A stretch of DNA of 64,000 bases, taken from NCBI RefSeq assembly GCF_018614615.1, contig NZ_JAGGOK010000007.1:1-64000 (forward strand). The letters run 5' to 3'. The notes beneath the pieces are model-generated. The model did not search any database, was not told the origin of the DNA, and worked only from the letters and a program-made list of their open reading frames with translations. Every line of letters begins with the position of its first letter. The first letter of the stretch is position 1. This DNA is from Streptomyces sp. ISL-100 (GTDB lineage Bacteria > Actinomycetota > Actinomycetes > Streptomycetales > Streptomycetaceae). The position numbers were made by a program, and so were the translations under genes. Positions 53,925 to 63,779 of the stretch are shown piece by piece.

Positions 53925-54853
53925 GCTTTGAACCGGCCTTTGAAGGGGACACCACACGCATGCTTTTTGAACCGCCGCAGCGTCTCGTACGGGCGCTCGG
54001 CGAGGTGTACCCGGACGTGGCCGCCGACTGGCTCGGGCAGCTGCCCGCCCTGGCCGAAGAGGCCGTGTCCCGGTGGAAGTTGACCGTCGAGCGGGTGCAG
54101 AACCCCGGCGGCAGGAGCAGCCTGGTCGTCCTCGTACGGCAGCAGGACGGCTCCCCGGCCGCGCTCAAGATCGCACCGGAGGCGGCGGGGCCCACGCTGG
54201 AGCGCGCGGCGCTGGCGCACTGGAACGGCTGGGGAGCGGTCCAGCTGCTCGACGGGGACGCCAAGACCGGTGAACTCCTGCTGGAGCGCCTGCACTCCGA
54301 GGTCTCGCTGCGTTCCCTGCCGGAGGCCAAGGCCCTTCTGGAGGCGGCCGGGATCGTACGCCGGCTGTGGATCGAGCCGCCTCCCGACCACCCCTTCGAA
54401 ACGGTCGCCGACCGCACTTCCCGCCAGGCGGCGGCGATGCGATCGGCCGACCCGTCACTGGCGCCGCTGGTCGAAGCGGCTCTCGCGGCCCGCGACGAAC
54501 TGACGTCCTCCGCCGATGAACTCCTGCTGCTGCACGGCAACTTCAGGCAGGGCAAGGTGCTTGCCGGCGACCGGGCGCCGTGGGTGGCTGTCGGGCCGGA
54601 TCCGGTGGTCGGTGAGCGGGCGTACGACCTGGCCCGGCTGGTCCGCGACCGGGTCGAGGACCTGGTCGCTTCCGCCGGGGGCGCGTCCGCCGCCCGCCGC
54701 CGGGTGAACAAGCTCGCCGACTCCCTGGACGTGGACCGGGGCAGGCTGCACGGCTGGACGCTGTTCCGTGCGGTGGAGTCTGGTGTACGGGCGGCTGCGG
54801 CGGGCCGCCACCAGGACGCGGAACTCCTGCTGGAGTTCGCCGGCTGGCTGTAA
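53921..54853 (+). CDS. APH-fold protein, probable pseudokinase
   Basis: 310 residues with the aminoglycoside-phosphotransferase-like fold: a Lys in SPAALKIAPEAAGPTLERAA and the C-lobe motif LLLLHGNFRQGKVL (about 200-213), then WVAVGPDPVVGERAYDLARL. The APH catalytic loop HGDxxxxN reads HGNFRQGK here, and the metal-binding Asp of IDPxP is Gly (VGPDP). All three residues expected for phosphotransfer are thus changed while the surrounding fold is kept. Translationally coupled to the ferritin-like gene. A binding or regulatory role is inferred. Confidence 0.8.
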   Translation: MSFEPAFEGDTTRMLFEPPQRLVRALGEVYPDVAADWLGQLPALAEEAVSRWKLTVERVQNPGGRSSLVVLVRQQDGSPAALKIAPEAAGPTLERAALAHWNGWGAVQLLDGDAKTGELLLERLHSEVSLRSLPEAKALLEAAGIVRRLWIEPPPDHPFETVADRTSRQAAAMRSADPSLAPLVEAALAARDELTSSADELLLLHGNFRQGKVLAGDRAPWVAVGPDPVVGERAYDLARLVRDRVEDLVASAGGASAARRRVNKLADSLDVDRGRLHGWTLFRAVESGVRAAAAGRHQDAELLLEFAGWL

Positions 54854-54867
54854 CCGGCCGGCCCGGA

Positions 54868-54900
54868 CCCGCGGCTCCGGCGATTGAGGACACGCCCGAA
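54868..54900. repeat. Half-copy of the interspersed element also at 39.4 kb
   Basis: Contains TCCGGCGATTGAGGACACG followed by CCCGAA, matching TCCGGCGTTCGAGGACACG followed by CCCGAA at 39438-39461. It lies in the 3' region between the pseudokinase gene and the proS repeat; its partner arm is not obvious. Confidence 0.5.
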
Positions 54901-55012
54901 TTGGCGTCTGCGCTGTCTGGGGTCTGGGGGCCTGCCCCCAGCTTCGGGAAGGGGCGGGTAGGGGAAAGCGCCGCAGGCACCCCCACCCGCACCCCCACCC
55001 GCACCCAGCCGG

Positions 55013-55132
55013 GGCCGTCAGGCCGTCAGGCCGTCAGGCCGTCAGGCCGTCAGGCCGTCAGGCCGTCAGGCCGTCAGGCCGTCAGGCCGTCAGGCCGTCA
55101 GGCCGTCAGGCCGTCAGGCCGTCAGGCCGTCA
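55013..55132. repeat. Perfect octanucleotide tandem repeat, 15 units
   Basis: Fifteen uninterrupted copies of GGCCGTCA (120 bases). The right end overlaps the last codons and stop of proS (stop complement at 55122-55124); the rest is 3' flank. On the transcribed strand the unit reads TGACGGCC, so each copy carries a TGA. No interspersed unique spacers. Confidence 0.97.
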
Positions 55133-56828
55133 GGCGGGCGATCGCCTCGTCGACCGTCAGCTCCTCGCGCTCACCCGTGCGGCGGTCCTTGAGCTCCACG
55201 ACGCCCTCGGCGCTGCGGCGCCCCGCCACCAGGATCTTCGGTACGCCGATGAGCTCGGCGTCCGTGAACTTCACGCCGGGCGAGACGCCCGGACGCTCGT
55301 CGACCAGCACGCGCAGCCCGGCCGCCGCCAGCTTCTCCGAGACCTCGACGGCCAGTTCGGTCTGGAGCGCCTTGCCGGCGGCGACGACGTGCACGTCCGC
55401 CGGGGCGATCTCGGCCGGCCAGCACAGGCCCTTGTCGTCTGCGGACTGCTCGGCCAGGGCGGCGACGGCGCGGGACACGCCGATGCCGTACGAGCCCATG
55501 GTCACGCGGACCGGCTTGCCCTGCTGGCCCAGCACGTCGAGCTGGAAGGTGTCGGCGTACTTGCGGCCGAGCTGGAAGATGTGGCCGATCTCGATCGCGC
55601 GGTCGAGCTTGAGGCCGGTGCCGCAGTTCGGGCAGGGGTCGCCCTCTTCGACGACCACGACGTCCAGGTAGTCGTCGACCTCGAAGTCGCGGCCGGCGAC
55701 GACGTTCTTCGCGTGCTTGTCCTGCTTGTTGGCGCCGGTGATCCAAGCCGTGCCGGCCGCGACGCGCGGGTCGGCGATGTAGCGGACCTTCTCCAGGCCC
55801 TGCGGGCCGACGTAGCCGCGTACGAGATCGGGGCGGCCCACGAAGTCCTCGGCCGTGACCAGCTCGACAACAGCCGGCGCCAGGTGCTCGCCGAGCTTGC
55901 CGAGGTCGACCTCACGGTCACCGGGGATGCCCACGGCGACGATCTCGCCGTCGACCTTGACCAGCAGGTTCTTCAGGGTCGCCGACGCCGGTACGCCGAG
56001 GTGGTCGGCGAGGGTCTCGATCGTCGGGGTGTCAGGGGTGTCCAGCTCCTCGGCCGGGCCGTGCTCCGAGCCGTCGTACGCGGCGGCGACGGCCTCGGCA
56101 CTGAAGGTGACGGCCTCCGTGTTGGCCGCGTAGTCGCATGCCGGGCAGTCCACGAAGGTGTCCTCGCCGGCCGCGGCCGGGGCCAGGAACTCCTCGGACG
56201 CCGAGCCGCCCATCGCGCCGGACACGGCGGAGACGATGCGGTAGTCGAGGCCGAGGCGCGCGAAGATCTTCTGGTACGCGGCGCGGTGCAGCGCGTAGGA
56301 CTCGGCGAGGCCCTCGTCCGTCGTGTCGAAGGAGTACGAGTCCTTCATGTGGAACTCACGGCCGCGCAGCACGCCGGAGCGCGGACGGGCCTCGTCGCGG
56401 TACTTGACCTGGATCTGGTAGAGCATCACCGGCAGGTCCTTGTAGGACGTGCACTGGTCCTTGACGGTCTGCGTGAAGATCTCTTCGTGCGTCGGGCCGA
56501 GGAGGTAGTCGGCGCCCTTGCGGTCCTTGAGGCGGAACAGCAGGTCGCCGTACTCCTCCCAGCGGCCGCTCGCCTCGTACGCCTCCTTGGGCAGGAGCGC
56601 GGGGAGCAGCACCTCCTGGGCCCCGATGTCGTCCATCTCCTCGCGCACGACGCGCGAGATGTTGTCGAGGACCTTCTTGCCCAGCGGGAGCCAGGTCCAG
56701 ATCCCCGCCGCGTTCCGGCGGACGTAGCCTGCGCGCACCAGCAGCTTGTGGCTGAGCGTCTCGGCGTCCGCCGGGTCGTCACGCAATGTCTTGACCATCA
56801 GACGGGACATGCGCTGGACCTGGGCCAT
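55122..56828 (-). CDS. proS: Prolyl-tRNA synthetase, bacterial type
   Basis: 568 residues. Class II catalytic core with LTLSHK-type start ([20 protein letters not shown]), motif 2 region [21 protein letters not shown], and [20 protein letters not shown]. The YbaK-like editing insertion (about 220-390) is present, followed by motif 3 ([19 protein letters not shown]) and the anticodon-binding domain. The C-terminus IARLTA lies in the tandem repeat. Confidence 0.97.
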   Translation of the reverse strand: MAQVQRMSRLMVKTLRDDPADAETLSHKLLVRAGYVRRNAAGIWTWLPLGKKVLDNISRVVREEMDDIGAQEVLLPALLPKEAYEASGRWEEYGDLLFRLKDRKGADYLLGPTHEEIFTQTVKDQCTSYKDLPVMLYQIQVKYRDEARPRSGVLRGREFHMKDSYSFDTTDEGLAESYALHRAAYQKIFARLGLDYRIVSAVSGAMGGSASEEFLAPAAAGEDTFVDCPACDYAANTEAVTFSAEAVAAAYDGSEHGPAEELDTPDTPTIETLADHLGVPASATLKNLLVKVDGEIVAVGIPGDREVDLGKLGEHLAPAVVELVTAEDFVGRPDLVRGYVGPQGLEKVRYIADPRVAAGTAWITGANKQDKHAKNVVAGRDFEVDDYLDVVVVEEGDPCPNCGTGLKLDRAIEIGHIFQLGRKYADTFQLDVLGQQGKPVRVTMGSYGIGVSRAVAALAEQSADDKGLCWPAEIAPADVHVVAAGKALQTELAVEVSEKLAAAGLRVLVDERPGVSPGVKFTDAELIGVPKILVAGRRSAEGVVELKDRRTGEREELTVDEAIARLTA

Positions 56829-56897
56829 GGTGAACTCCTGCGAAGAAAAGTGTGATGGCAGGAGGTTAGCCGGGTGGTACAGGCCCCGGGAAATCCG

Positions 56898-57479
56898 TTA
56901 CGCGCCGTAACGGCGCAGCGGGAGCGGCGCACCCATGACGGCGTACGGCCTCGGGGCGCTCGGGAAGTGGACCTGGCGGGCCAGGTCGACGTAACCCAGC
57001 GCCCGGTAGAGACCGCGGGCCGGGCTCTCGATGTCGATCGCGGAGAGGATCGAGCGGGGCTGCTCGGCGGTGTCCGTGATGGTGGTGATCAGCTGGCGTC
57101 CGATGCCACGTGCCTGGTGGGAGGGGTCGACGTGCAGTTCGGTGATGACGAAGGAGTCGTCGAGCCAGTCGTCGTTTCCCGCGCGGCGCAGGTACGGCTC
57201 GACGACCGTGGACCACCAGTGCGTACGGTCGTTGGGCATCCCGTAGACGAAGCCGACGAGCCGGCCTTCGGGGGTCGTGGCGCCGAGCGCCCGCGCGCCG
57301 GGGCTGAGGAGATGCCGCAGCACGATGTGACGGCGTACACCGATCTCGTCGTCGGTGAGGCCGAAGGCCAGGGCCTGTACGGCGAGCGCCTCGTCCACGC
57401 GCTCGGCGAGGTTGACCGGCGCGACCACGACGGCGGGGGTCCGGGGTTCGCCCCCGGCAAGAGGTGCCATGAATTGCAC
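56898..57479 (-). CDS. GNAT family N-acetyltransferase
   Basis: 193 residues (M4 is an alternative start). The acetyl-CoA site is ITELHVDPSHQARGIGRQLI (V/I-x-P-x-x-R-G-x-G-x pattern, about 113-133), followed by LSAIDIESPARGLYRALGYV, the usual GNAT C-terminal strand and helix. Substrate unknown. 17 bases after the next acetyltransferase gene, so probably cotranscribed. Confidence 0.9.
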   Translation of the reverse strand: MQFMAPLAGGEPRTPAVVVAPVNLAERVDEALAVQALAFGLTDDEIGVRRHIVLRHLLSPGARALGATTPEGRLVGFVYGMPNDRTHWWSTVVEPYLRRAGNDDWLDDSFVITELHVDPSHQARGIGRQLITTITDTAEQPRSILSAIDIESPARGLYRALGYVDLARQVHFPSAPRPYAVMGAPLPLRRYGA

Positions 57480-57496
57480 CCTACTGGGCGCTCACC

Positions 57497-58342
57497 TCAG
57501 AACAACACGCTCATAAACGCGCCAACCTCGCGGAAGCCGACCCTCCGGTACGACGCCCGGGCCGCCGTGTTGAAGTCGTTCACGTACAGGCTGGCCACGG
57601 GCGCGACATCGGCCAGCGCGTAGCGCAGCACGGCCGCCATGCCGGTCTCGGACAGGCCGTGGCCCCGGTACTCGGGGGCCACCCAGACGCCCTGGATCTG
57701 GCAGGCGTGCGAGGTGGCGGCGCCGATCTCGGCTTTGAAGACGACCTTGCCGTCGTCGATACGGGCGAACGACCGCCCGGCGGCGACGAGTTCGGCGACC
57801 CGCGCCTGGTAGAGCAGCCCGCCGTCGCCCGCGAGCGGCGAGACGCCGACCTCCTCGGTGAACATCGCCACGCACGCCGGCATGATCACGTCCAGCTCGG
57901 CCTTGCGGATGCGGCGGACGCGGGGGTCGGGCCGGACGTCGGGCGAGGGCTGGTCGGTGACCATGAGCGGCTGGTGCGGGCGTACGTCGCGGGCCGGGCC
58001 CCAGCTGGGTTCGAGCAGGCGCCACAGCTGCCCGGTGGCCTCGGCGGGGCCGACGATCGACGAGCAGCGGCGGCCGGCCCTGCGGGCGCGGTCGGCGAAG
58101 GCGCGTACGGCTTCGGGGGTCGCACAGATCGGGACCAGGTTGGCGCCGGAGTAACAGAGCGAGCGGAGCCGGCCGTCGGCGTACCAGCCCCACATCTCGC
58201 CGCCGAGGCGCCACGGGTCCAGACCGGCGGCCTGGACGCGTGAGGTCACGAAGGCGTTGGCGACGGGCTCGCTTTCGAGGATGGCGAGCGCGGCGCCGAG
58301 TTCGCCGGGGTCGAGGACCCGGGTAGTGGTCTGAGTCAACAC
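57497..58342 (-). CDS. DUF4081-GNAT fusion N-acetyltransferase
   Basis: 281 residues. An N-terminal DUF4081 domain (about 1-125: ALAILESEPVANAFVTSRVQ, WRLGGEMWGWYADGRLRSLC) precedes a GNAT domain (about 140-281) with IQGVWVAPEYRGHGLSETGM as the acetyl-CoA loop and SLYVNDFNTAARASYRRVGF. This pairing is conserved next to ispG in actinobacteria. Substrate unknown. Confidence 0.9.
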   Translation of the reverse strand: MLTQTTTRVLDPGELGAALAILESEPVANAFVTSRVQAAGLDPWRLGGEMWGWYADGRLRSLCYSGANLVPICATPEAVRAFADRARRAGRRCSSIVGPAEATGQLWRLLEPSWGPARDVRPHQPLMVTDQPSPDVRPDPRVRRIRKAELDVIMPACVAMFTEEVGVSPLAGDGGLLYQARVAELVAAGRSFARIDDGKVVFKAEIGAATSHACQIQGVWVAPEYRGHGLSETGMAAVLRYALADVAPVASLYVNDFNTAARASYRRVGFREVGAFMSVLF

Positions 58343-58415
58343 GTGAGGGGCCTCACCGTACGGTCTTCTGATCTCCGCACTCTACCGGGCGCTCCTGCGG
58401 GACGCCGCAAAACGG

Positions 58416-58449
58416 AACGAAGCCCTGCCGAGGGGGCGGGGCTCCGTTG
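58416..58449 (-). terminator. Terminator downstream of ispG
   Basis: Imperfect stem AACGAAGCCCTGCC / GGGCGGGGCTCCGTT in the 134-base gap between ispG and the DUF4081-GNAT gene; G/C-rich with a few mismatches. Confidence 0.5.
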
Positions 58450-58476
58450 CGTCGTAGTGCGGAAGGTCGGCCGGGG

Positions 58477-59634
58477 TCAGCTGCTGACGGAGACCTCGGG
58501 CTCGCCAGACATGACGCCGTCCCTCTCCATCTGCTCGGCGATCTTCATCGCCTCTTCGATGAGCGTCTCGACGATCTTCGACTCCGGCACGGTCTTGATG
58601 ACCTCGCCCTTGACGAAGATCTGACCCTTGCCGTTGCCGGAGGCGACACCGAGGTCGGCCTCGCGGGCCTCGCCCGGACCGTTCACGACGCAGCCCATGA
58701 CGGCGACGCGCAGCGGGACCTCCAGGCCGTCGAGGCCGGCGGCGACCTGGTCGGCGAGCTTGTAGACGTCGACCTGGGCGCGGCCGCAGGACGGGCAGGA
58801 GACGATCTCCAGGCGGCGCTGCTTGAGGTTGAGCGCCTCCAGGATCTGGAGGCCGACCTTGACCTCTTCCACGGGCGGCGCCGACAGCGAGACGCGGATG
58901 GTGTCGCCGATGCCCTCGCTCAGCAGCGCGCCGAAGGCGACCGCCGACTTGATGGTCCCCTGGAAGGCCGGGCCCGCCTCCGTGACACCGAGGTGCAGCG
59001 GGTAGTCGGACTGGGCCGCGAGCTGGCGGTAGGCGTTGACCATCACGACCGGGTCGTTGTGCTTGACCGAGATCTTGATGTCGCCGAAGCCGTGCTCCTC
59101 GAAGAGGGAGGCTTCCCACAGCGCGGACTCGACGAGCGCCTCCGGGGTGGCCTTGCCGTACTTCGCGAGCAGGCGCGCGTCGAGCGATCCGGCGTTCACG
59201 CCGATACGGATCGGGGTGCCGGCGGCGGAGGCCGCCTTGGCGATCTCCTTCACCTTGTCGTCGAACTGCTTGATGTTCCCCGGGTTCACCCGGACCGCGG
59301 CGCAGCCGGCGTCGATGGCGGCGAAGACGTACTTCGGCTGGAAGTGGATGTCCGCGATCACCGGGATCTGCGACTTGCGCGCGATGGTCGCGAGCGCGTC
59401 GGCGTCGTCCTGGGTGGGACATGCCACGCGTACGATCTGGCAGCCCGAAGCGGTCAGCTCGGCGATCTGCTGGAGCGTCGCGCCGATGTCGGACGTCCTG
59501 GTGGTCGTCATCGACTGCACCGAGACGGGCGCGTCCCCGCCGACGGCCACAGATCCGACCTGGATCTTGCGGCTGACCCTTCGGTCGGCGAGCTTCGTCG
59601 GAACGGACGGCATTCCGAGAGAAATTGCAGTCAT
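58477..59634 (-). CDS. ispG: 4-hydroxy-3-methylbut-2-en-1-yl diphosphate synthase (flavodoxin)
   Basis: Start at ATG 59634 ([20 protein letters not shown]); 385 residues. TIM-barrel part: [42 protein letters not shown]. Iron-sulphur ligands: SCPSCGR and [11 protein letters not shown]. The [4Fe-4S] enzyme makes HMBPP in the MEP isoprenoid pathway. Last of the dxr-rseP-ispG set, so two MEP enzymes flank the protease. Confidence 0.97.
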   Translation of the reverse strand: MTAISLGMPSVPTKLADRRVSRKIQVGSVAVGGDAPVSVQSMTTTRTSDIGATLQQIAELTASGCQIVRVACPTQDDADALATIARKSQIPVIADIHFQPKYVFAAIDAGCAAVRVNPGNIKQFDDKVKEIAKAASAAGTPIRIGVNAGSLDARLLAKYGKATPEALVESALWEASLFEEHGFGDIKISVKHNDPVVMVNAYRQLAAQSDYPLHLGVTEAGPAFQGTIKSAVAFGALLSEGIGDTIRVSLSAPPVEEVKVGLQILEALNLKQRRLEIVSCPSCGRAQVDVYKLADQVAAGLDGLEVPLRVAVMGCVVNGPGEAREADLGVASGNGKGQIFVKGEVIKTVPESKIVETLIEEAMKIAEQMERDGVMSGEPEVSVSS

Positions 59635-59742
59635 CTGCTGTGCAACCCCAAGGTGTGGATCAAGGTCCCGAGATCGGCGGGCTCCGGACTCCGAGGTTAC
59701 GTCACCGCGAAAGCCCGGAGCACACCACGTCGCCATGTCCGC

Positions 59743-61044
59743 TCAGGAGATTCGTACCGGATTGACCACATCAGCCACCAGTACGAGCGCGGTGAAGCAG
59801 ATGAAGATCCCGGCGACGACGTACGCGAGGGGCATCAGCTTGGCGACGTCGAAGGGGCCCGGGTCGGGGCGTCGGAAGACCTTCGCCACATTGCGCCTCA
59901 GCGACTCCCACAGGGCCCCCGCGATGTGCCCGCCGTCCAGTGGCAGGAGCGGCAGCATGTTGAAGAGGAAGAGGGAGAGGTTGAAGCCCCCGACGAGGAA
60001 CAGCATCATCGCGGCGGTGTTCTCCATGGGCAGCCCGAGCCCGAGGATCTCGCCGCCCACGCGGGCCGCGCCGACCACGCCCATCGGGGAGTCGGCCTTG
60101 CGCTCCTCGCCGTTGAACGCCGCGTTCCACAGGTCGGGAACCTTGGACGGCAGGTCGATGAGCGCGTCCACACCGGACTCGATCATGACGCCCATCCGGT
60201 CCAGCGAGTCGGTGAAGGACAGCGGGGTGACGGCCATGCCTGGGCCGAAGCCGAGGTAGCCGGCGTTGACGTACTGATCGTCGATGGGCTGGCCCTGGGC
60301 GTCCTTCTTGGCCACCTTGTTGGCGATCAGGTTGGCCTGGAGGACCTTCTCCTGGCCGTCACGCACGACCGTGATCGAGGCGGGGCCGATGGTCTCGCGA
60401 ATACGGTCCGAGAGGGTGGTCCAGTCCTCGACGGGCTTTCCGTCGAAGGCGACGATCTTGTCGCCCTTCTCCAGGCCGGCGGCCTTGGCGGGCGACGCCG
60501 GGTCACTCTTCCGGCAGTCACGGTTCTCGCTCTGCGCGACGACACAGGGGACGACCGTGTCGACCGTGGTCGTCTGCTGGTTCAGCCCGATCGTCATGAA
60601 GACGCCGAGGAAGATCGCCACGGCGAGGATCAGGTTCATGAAGGGACCGGCGAACATCACGATCACGCGCTTCCACGGCTTGCGCGTGTAGAAGAGGCGC
60701 GTCTCGTCGCCGGGCTCCAGCTCCTCGTACGCCGCCTCCCGGGCGTCCTCGATCATGCTGCGCCAGGGGGATGTCGACCGGGCCTCGATCTTGCCGTCGG
60801 CTCCCGGCGGGAACATCCCGATCATGCGGATGTAGCCGCCGAGCGGGATCGCCTTGACGCCGTACTCCGTCTCGCCCTTGTGGCGCGACCAGATGGTCGG
60901 GCCGAAGCCGACCATGTACTGCGGCACGCGGACGCCGAAGAGCTTGGCGGTCGAGAGGTGGCCGAGCTCGTGCCAGGCGATGGAGATGAGCAGCCCGACA
61001 AAGAAGATGACTATCCCGAGGACCGTCAACAGGACCGTCGTCAT
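59743..61044 (-). CDS. rseP: RseP/site-2-type intramembrane zinc metalloprotease
   Basis: 433 residues. First helix carries the zinc site HELGH (25-29) in [20 protein letters not shown]; family block VPLYMVG-like [14 protein letters not shown] and [13 protein letters not shown]; a PDZ domain (about 190-260, [20 protein letters not shown]); and the second metal motif [10 protein letters not shown]. It cleaves membrane-bound substrates such as anti-sigma factors. Overlaps dxr by ATGA. Confidence 0.95.
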   Translation of the reverse strand: MTTVLLTVLGIVIFFVGLLISIAWHELGHLSTAKLFGVRVPQYMVGFGPTIWSRHKGETEYGVKAIPLGGYIRMIGMFPPGADGKIEARSTSPWRSMIEDAREAAYEELEPGDETRLFYTRKPWKRVIVMFAGPFMNLILAVAIFLGVFMTIGLNQQTTTVDTVVPCVVAQSENRDCRKSDPASPAKAAGLEKGDKIVAFDGKPVEDWTTLSDRIRETIGPASITVVRDGQEKVLQANLIANKVAKKDAQGQPIDDQYVNAGYLGFGPGMAVTPLSFTDSLDRMGVMIESGVDALIDLPSKVPDLWNAAFNGEERKADSPMGVVGAARVGGEILGLGLPMENTAAMMLFLVGGFNLSLFLFNMLPLLPLDGGHIAGALWESLRRNVAKVFRRPDPGPFDVAKLMPLAYVVAGIFICFTALVLVADVVNPVRIS

Positions 61045-62315
61045 GCGCGAGCCTCCGCTGTTGCCTGTGCAGCTGTCTGTACTGCGATTTCACGGGCCCG
61101 GGCTCGTGCCCAGGTCTCGGCTTCCAGGACGTCCGCGACCGTGAGCGAGGTTCCCGTACGGGGGGTGCCATGCTCGGCCACGACTTCGGCGACCGTATCC
61201 ACGATTCCTGTGAACGGCAGCCGTCCCGCGAGAAACGCGTCGACGCATTCCTCGTTCGCGGCATTGAACACCGCCGGGGCCGTGCCCGCGAGCGTACCGA
61301 CGTGACGGGCGAGTCCCACGGAGGGGAAAGCGTCGTTGTCGAGCGGGTAGAACTCCCACGTCGACGCCTTGGACCAGTCGAAGGCGGGCGCGGCGTCAGG
61401 GACGCGCTCGGGCCAGCCGATGCCGATGGCGATCGGGCCGCGCATGTCGGGCGGTGTCGCCTGGGCGAGCGTCGAGCCGTCGGTAAATTCCACCATTGAG
61501 TGAACATACGACTGCGGGTGGACGACGACCTCAATGCGGTCGAAGGGAATGTCGTAGAGGAGGTGCGCCTCGATGACCTCCAGCCCCTTGTTGACGAGTG
61601 TCGCCGAGTTGACCGTGATCACCGGGCCCATGGCCCAGGTGGGGTGCGCGAGGGCGTCCTCGCGGGTGACGTTGGCCAGTTCCGCCTTCGTACGGCCGCG
61701 GAAGGGGCCGCCGGACGCGGTGACGACGAGCTTGCGGACGTCGGCGCGGGTGCCGCCGGCCAGGGCCTGGAAGAGCGCGGCGTGCTCGGAGTCGACCGGG
61801 ATGATCTGACCGGGCTTGGCAAGAGCCTTCACGAGCGGGCCGCCGACGATCAGCGACTCCTTGTTCGCGAGGGCGAGGGTGCGGCCGGCTTCGAGGGCGG
61901 CGAGGGTCGGGGCGAGGCCGATGGAACCGGTGATGCCGTTGAGGACGGTGTGGCACGGGGATGCGGCGACCTGGGTGGCGGCGTCGGGCCCGGCCAGGAT
62001 CTCGGGGAGGGGTTCTGTGTTCCCGTGGTTCCCGTACTGCGCCTTCAGCGCCTCGCGCAGGGCGGGCACGGCGTCCTCACGGGCGACCGCGACGGTACGG
62101 ACCCGCAGCTGCCGCGCCTGCTCGGCGAGCAGTCCGACCCGGCCGCCGGCCGCGGAGAGCGCGGTGACGCGGAAGCGGTCGGGGTTGCGGAGCACCAGGT
62201 CGATGGCCTGGGTACCGATGGACCCGGTGGAGCCGAGGACGACGATGTCCCGGCGGCCTTCGGAAGGGTCGAAGGCGATGTGCGGGTCGGCGAGGGGGGC
62301 TGGGCTGTCGCTCAT
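61041..62315 (-). CDS. dxr: 1-deoxy-D-xylulose 5-phosphate reductoisomerase
   Basis: Start at ATG 62315 ([20 protein letters not shown]) with GGGGG upstream; 424 residues. NADPH loop [17 protein letters not shown] (about 23-39), [24 protein letters not shown] with metal ligands, and [20 protein letters not shown]. Second step of the MEP pathway. Head of the dxr-rseP-ispG unit. Confidence 0.97.
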   Translation of the reverse strand: MSDSPAPLADPHIAFDPSEGRRDIVVLGSTGSIGTQAIDLVLRNPDRFRVTALSAAGGRVGLLAEQARQLRVRTVAVAREDAVPALREALKAQYGNHGNTEPLPEILAGPDAATQVAASPCHTVLNGITGSIGLAPTLAALEAGRTLALANKESLIVGGPLVKALAKPGQIIPVDSEHAALFQALAGGTRADVRKLVVTASGGPFRGRTKAELANVTREDALAHPTWAMGPVITVNSATLVNKGLEVIEAHLLYDIPFDRIEVVVHPQSYVHSMVEFTDGSTLAQATPPDMRGPIAIGIGWPERVPDAAPAFDWSKASTWEFYPLDNDAFPSVGLARHVGTLAGTAPAVFNAANEECVDAFLAGRLPFTGIVDTVAEVVAEHGTPRTGTSLTVADVLEAETWARARAREIAVQTAAQATAEARA

Positions 62316-62372
62316 GCCCCCATTGTTGCCGCAATGGCTCACTCGTTGGACAGCGCGTCCCGTCGATTCGCG

Positions 62373-63143
62373 TCACTTGGGGCCGACCGCCGCCCGGAAC
62401 TTCTCCCACTGGGCGTCGGTGACTTCCCCGGGCACGCCGCCGATGTCCTTGGTGTCGGTGATCTCGCCGCGGAAGGAGAGGGTGGCCGAGCCGGAGCGTA
62501 CGACGGTGAGGTACTCGTGGAGCTTGAGCTTCCCCTTCACGTCGAGAATCGTGAAGTGGTACGCCCTGGCCTCGTCCGCGCCGGCCCCGAGCTCGGGCGC
62601 CTCGACCGGCTCGACCTTGAGGTACTTGCCCTTGGCGATGGCCCGCACCTCGGTGAAGCCGTCGGCGCACTCCTTGCCGGCCTTGCCGAGGTCCTTCATG
62701 ACGCGGGCGGCGTCGCCGCCTCCGTACGAGCGGAGCTGGACGGCGACGACGAGGCCGAGCATCTCGTCCGGGACGTCGACCTGGCGGCTGACCTCGGTCT
62801 TCAGGTCGTAGTCGGTGACGTCGGCGGCGAGGCTGACCAGAGGCTGGCAGACGGCGGGGTCGGCGGTGTAGTCGTCGCCGTGGGGTGCGCCGAGGGTGAA
62901 CTCGGATGCGGTGTACTTGCCGACCGTCTCGCCGTCGGTGAAGGAGGCGGCGGTGAGCTGCGCCTCGGTGAGCGCCTTGGGCCCGCTTGCGCTGGCCTTG
63001 CCCTTACTGCTGGGCTTCTTGTCGTCCTGACCGCCGTCGCCCTCGCTGCCGCCGCCGCAGGCGACCGCTCCCGCGAACAGCAGTCCGCCCACTGCGAGGG
63101 CCGCCCCACGCCGTCGGCTGTTTCGCTTTCCCGCCCCGAACAT
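62373..63143 (-). CDS. Secreted lipoprotein, function unknown
   Basis: Start at ATG 63143 (MFGAGKRNSRRRGAALAVGG); 256 residues. Signal with lipobox GAVAC (Cys at about 29), a Gly/Ser/Lys linker, then a beta-rich domain (TEAQLTAASFTDGETVGKYT, YHFTILDVKGKLKLHEYLTV) resembling LppX/sensor-type lipoprotein folds only in general character. Divergent from the DinB-like gene. Confidence 0.8.
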   Translation of the reverse strand: MFGAGKRNSRRRGAALAVGGLLFAGAVACGGGSEGDGGQDDKKPSSKGKASASGPKALTEAQLTAASFTDGETVGKYTASEFTLGAPHGDDYTADPAVCQPLVSLAADVTDYDLKTEVSRQVDVPDEMLGLVVAVQLRSYGGGDAARVMKDLGKAGKECADGFTEVRAIAKGKYLKVEPVEAPELGAGADEARAYHFTILDVKGKLKLHEYLTVVRSGSATLSFRGEITDTKDIGGVPGEVTDAQWEKFRAAVGPK

Positions 63144-63261
63144 GCGTGACCCCTGGTTCCGTTGATGCGTGGGTGAATGCACGATTGTGGTGCATGGGTG
63201 CGGCTCGCGCCACAGGCGCCGCCCCCGGCCGCTCATCCGCCCGTACGAAAGGGAGCTTTCC

Positions 63262-63768
63262 TTGACCACCGAACGCATCGGTCCGCCCGTCGCCGCGGGT
63301 GAGCGCGAGACGCTGCGCGGATTCCTCGACTACCACCGCGCGACGCTCGCCATGAAGTGCGAGGGGCTGACCGACGAGGACCTGCGCAGGCAGTCGATGC
63401 CACCGTCGACGCTGTCGCTGCTGGGTCTGGTACGGCACATGGCGGAGGTGGAACGAGCGTGGTTCCGGCGGGTGATCAACGGCCAGGACATACCGCTCGT
63501 GTGGTCGGACGAGGGCGACTTCCAGGTGGCGTACGACGCCACATCGGCCACCCGGTCGCAGGCATTCGACGCCTGGCAGGCGGAGGTCGAGCACGCGCGC
63601 CGCATCGAGCGGGAGGCGGAGTCGCTGGACGTGACCGGCCAATGGGCCAGAACGGGCGAGGACGTGTCGCTGCGGATGGTGATGCTGCACATGATGCACG
63701 AGTACGCCCGCCACAACGGCCACGCCGACTTCCTCCGTGAGGGCATCGACGGAACCGTGGGGGTGTGA
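63262..63768 (+). CDS. DinB/DUF664 family protein
   Basis: TTG start at 63262 (MTTERIGPPVAAGERETLRG) with AAAGGGAG six to eight bases upstream; 168 residues. The DinB-like helical bundle has FLDYHRATLAMKCEGLTDED, LGLVRHMAEVERAWFRRVIN (His46-like ligand) and LHMMHEYARHNGHADFLREG with two further His in HxxxH-like spacing, matching the three-His metal site of the family. Possibly mycothiol-dependent; substrate unknown. Confidence 0.88.
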   Translation: MTTERIGPPVAAGERETLRGFLDYHRATLAMKCEGLTDEDLRRQSMPPSTLSLLGLVRHMAEVERAWFRRVINGQDIPLVWSDEGDFQVAYDATSATRSQAFDAWQAEVEHARRIEREAESLDVTGQWARTGEDVSLRMVMLHMMHEYARHNGHADFLREGIDGTVGV

Positions 63769-63779
63769 GGCGCGCTGCC

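Noticed and set aside
54073..54273. Active antibiotic-phosphorylating enzyme in the APH-fold gene
   Set aside because: The catalytic Asp, Asn and metal-binding Asp are all substituted, so no resistance function is claimed.
55013..55132. CRISPR-like array
   Set aside because: The units are contiguous octamers with no spacers and no cas genes nearby; it is a simple tandem repeat.
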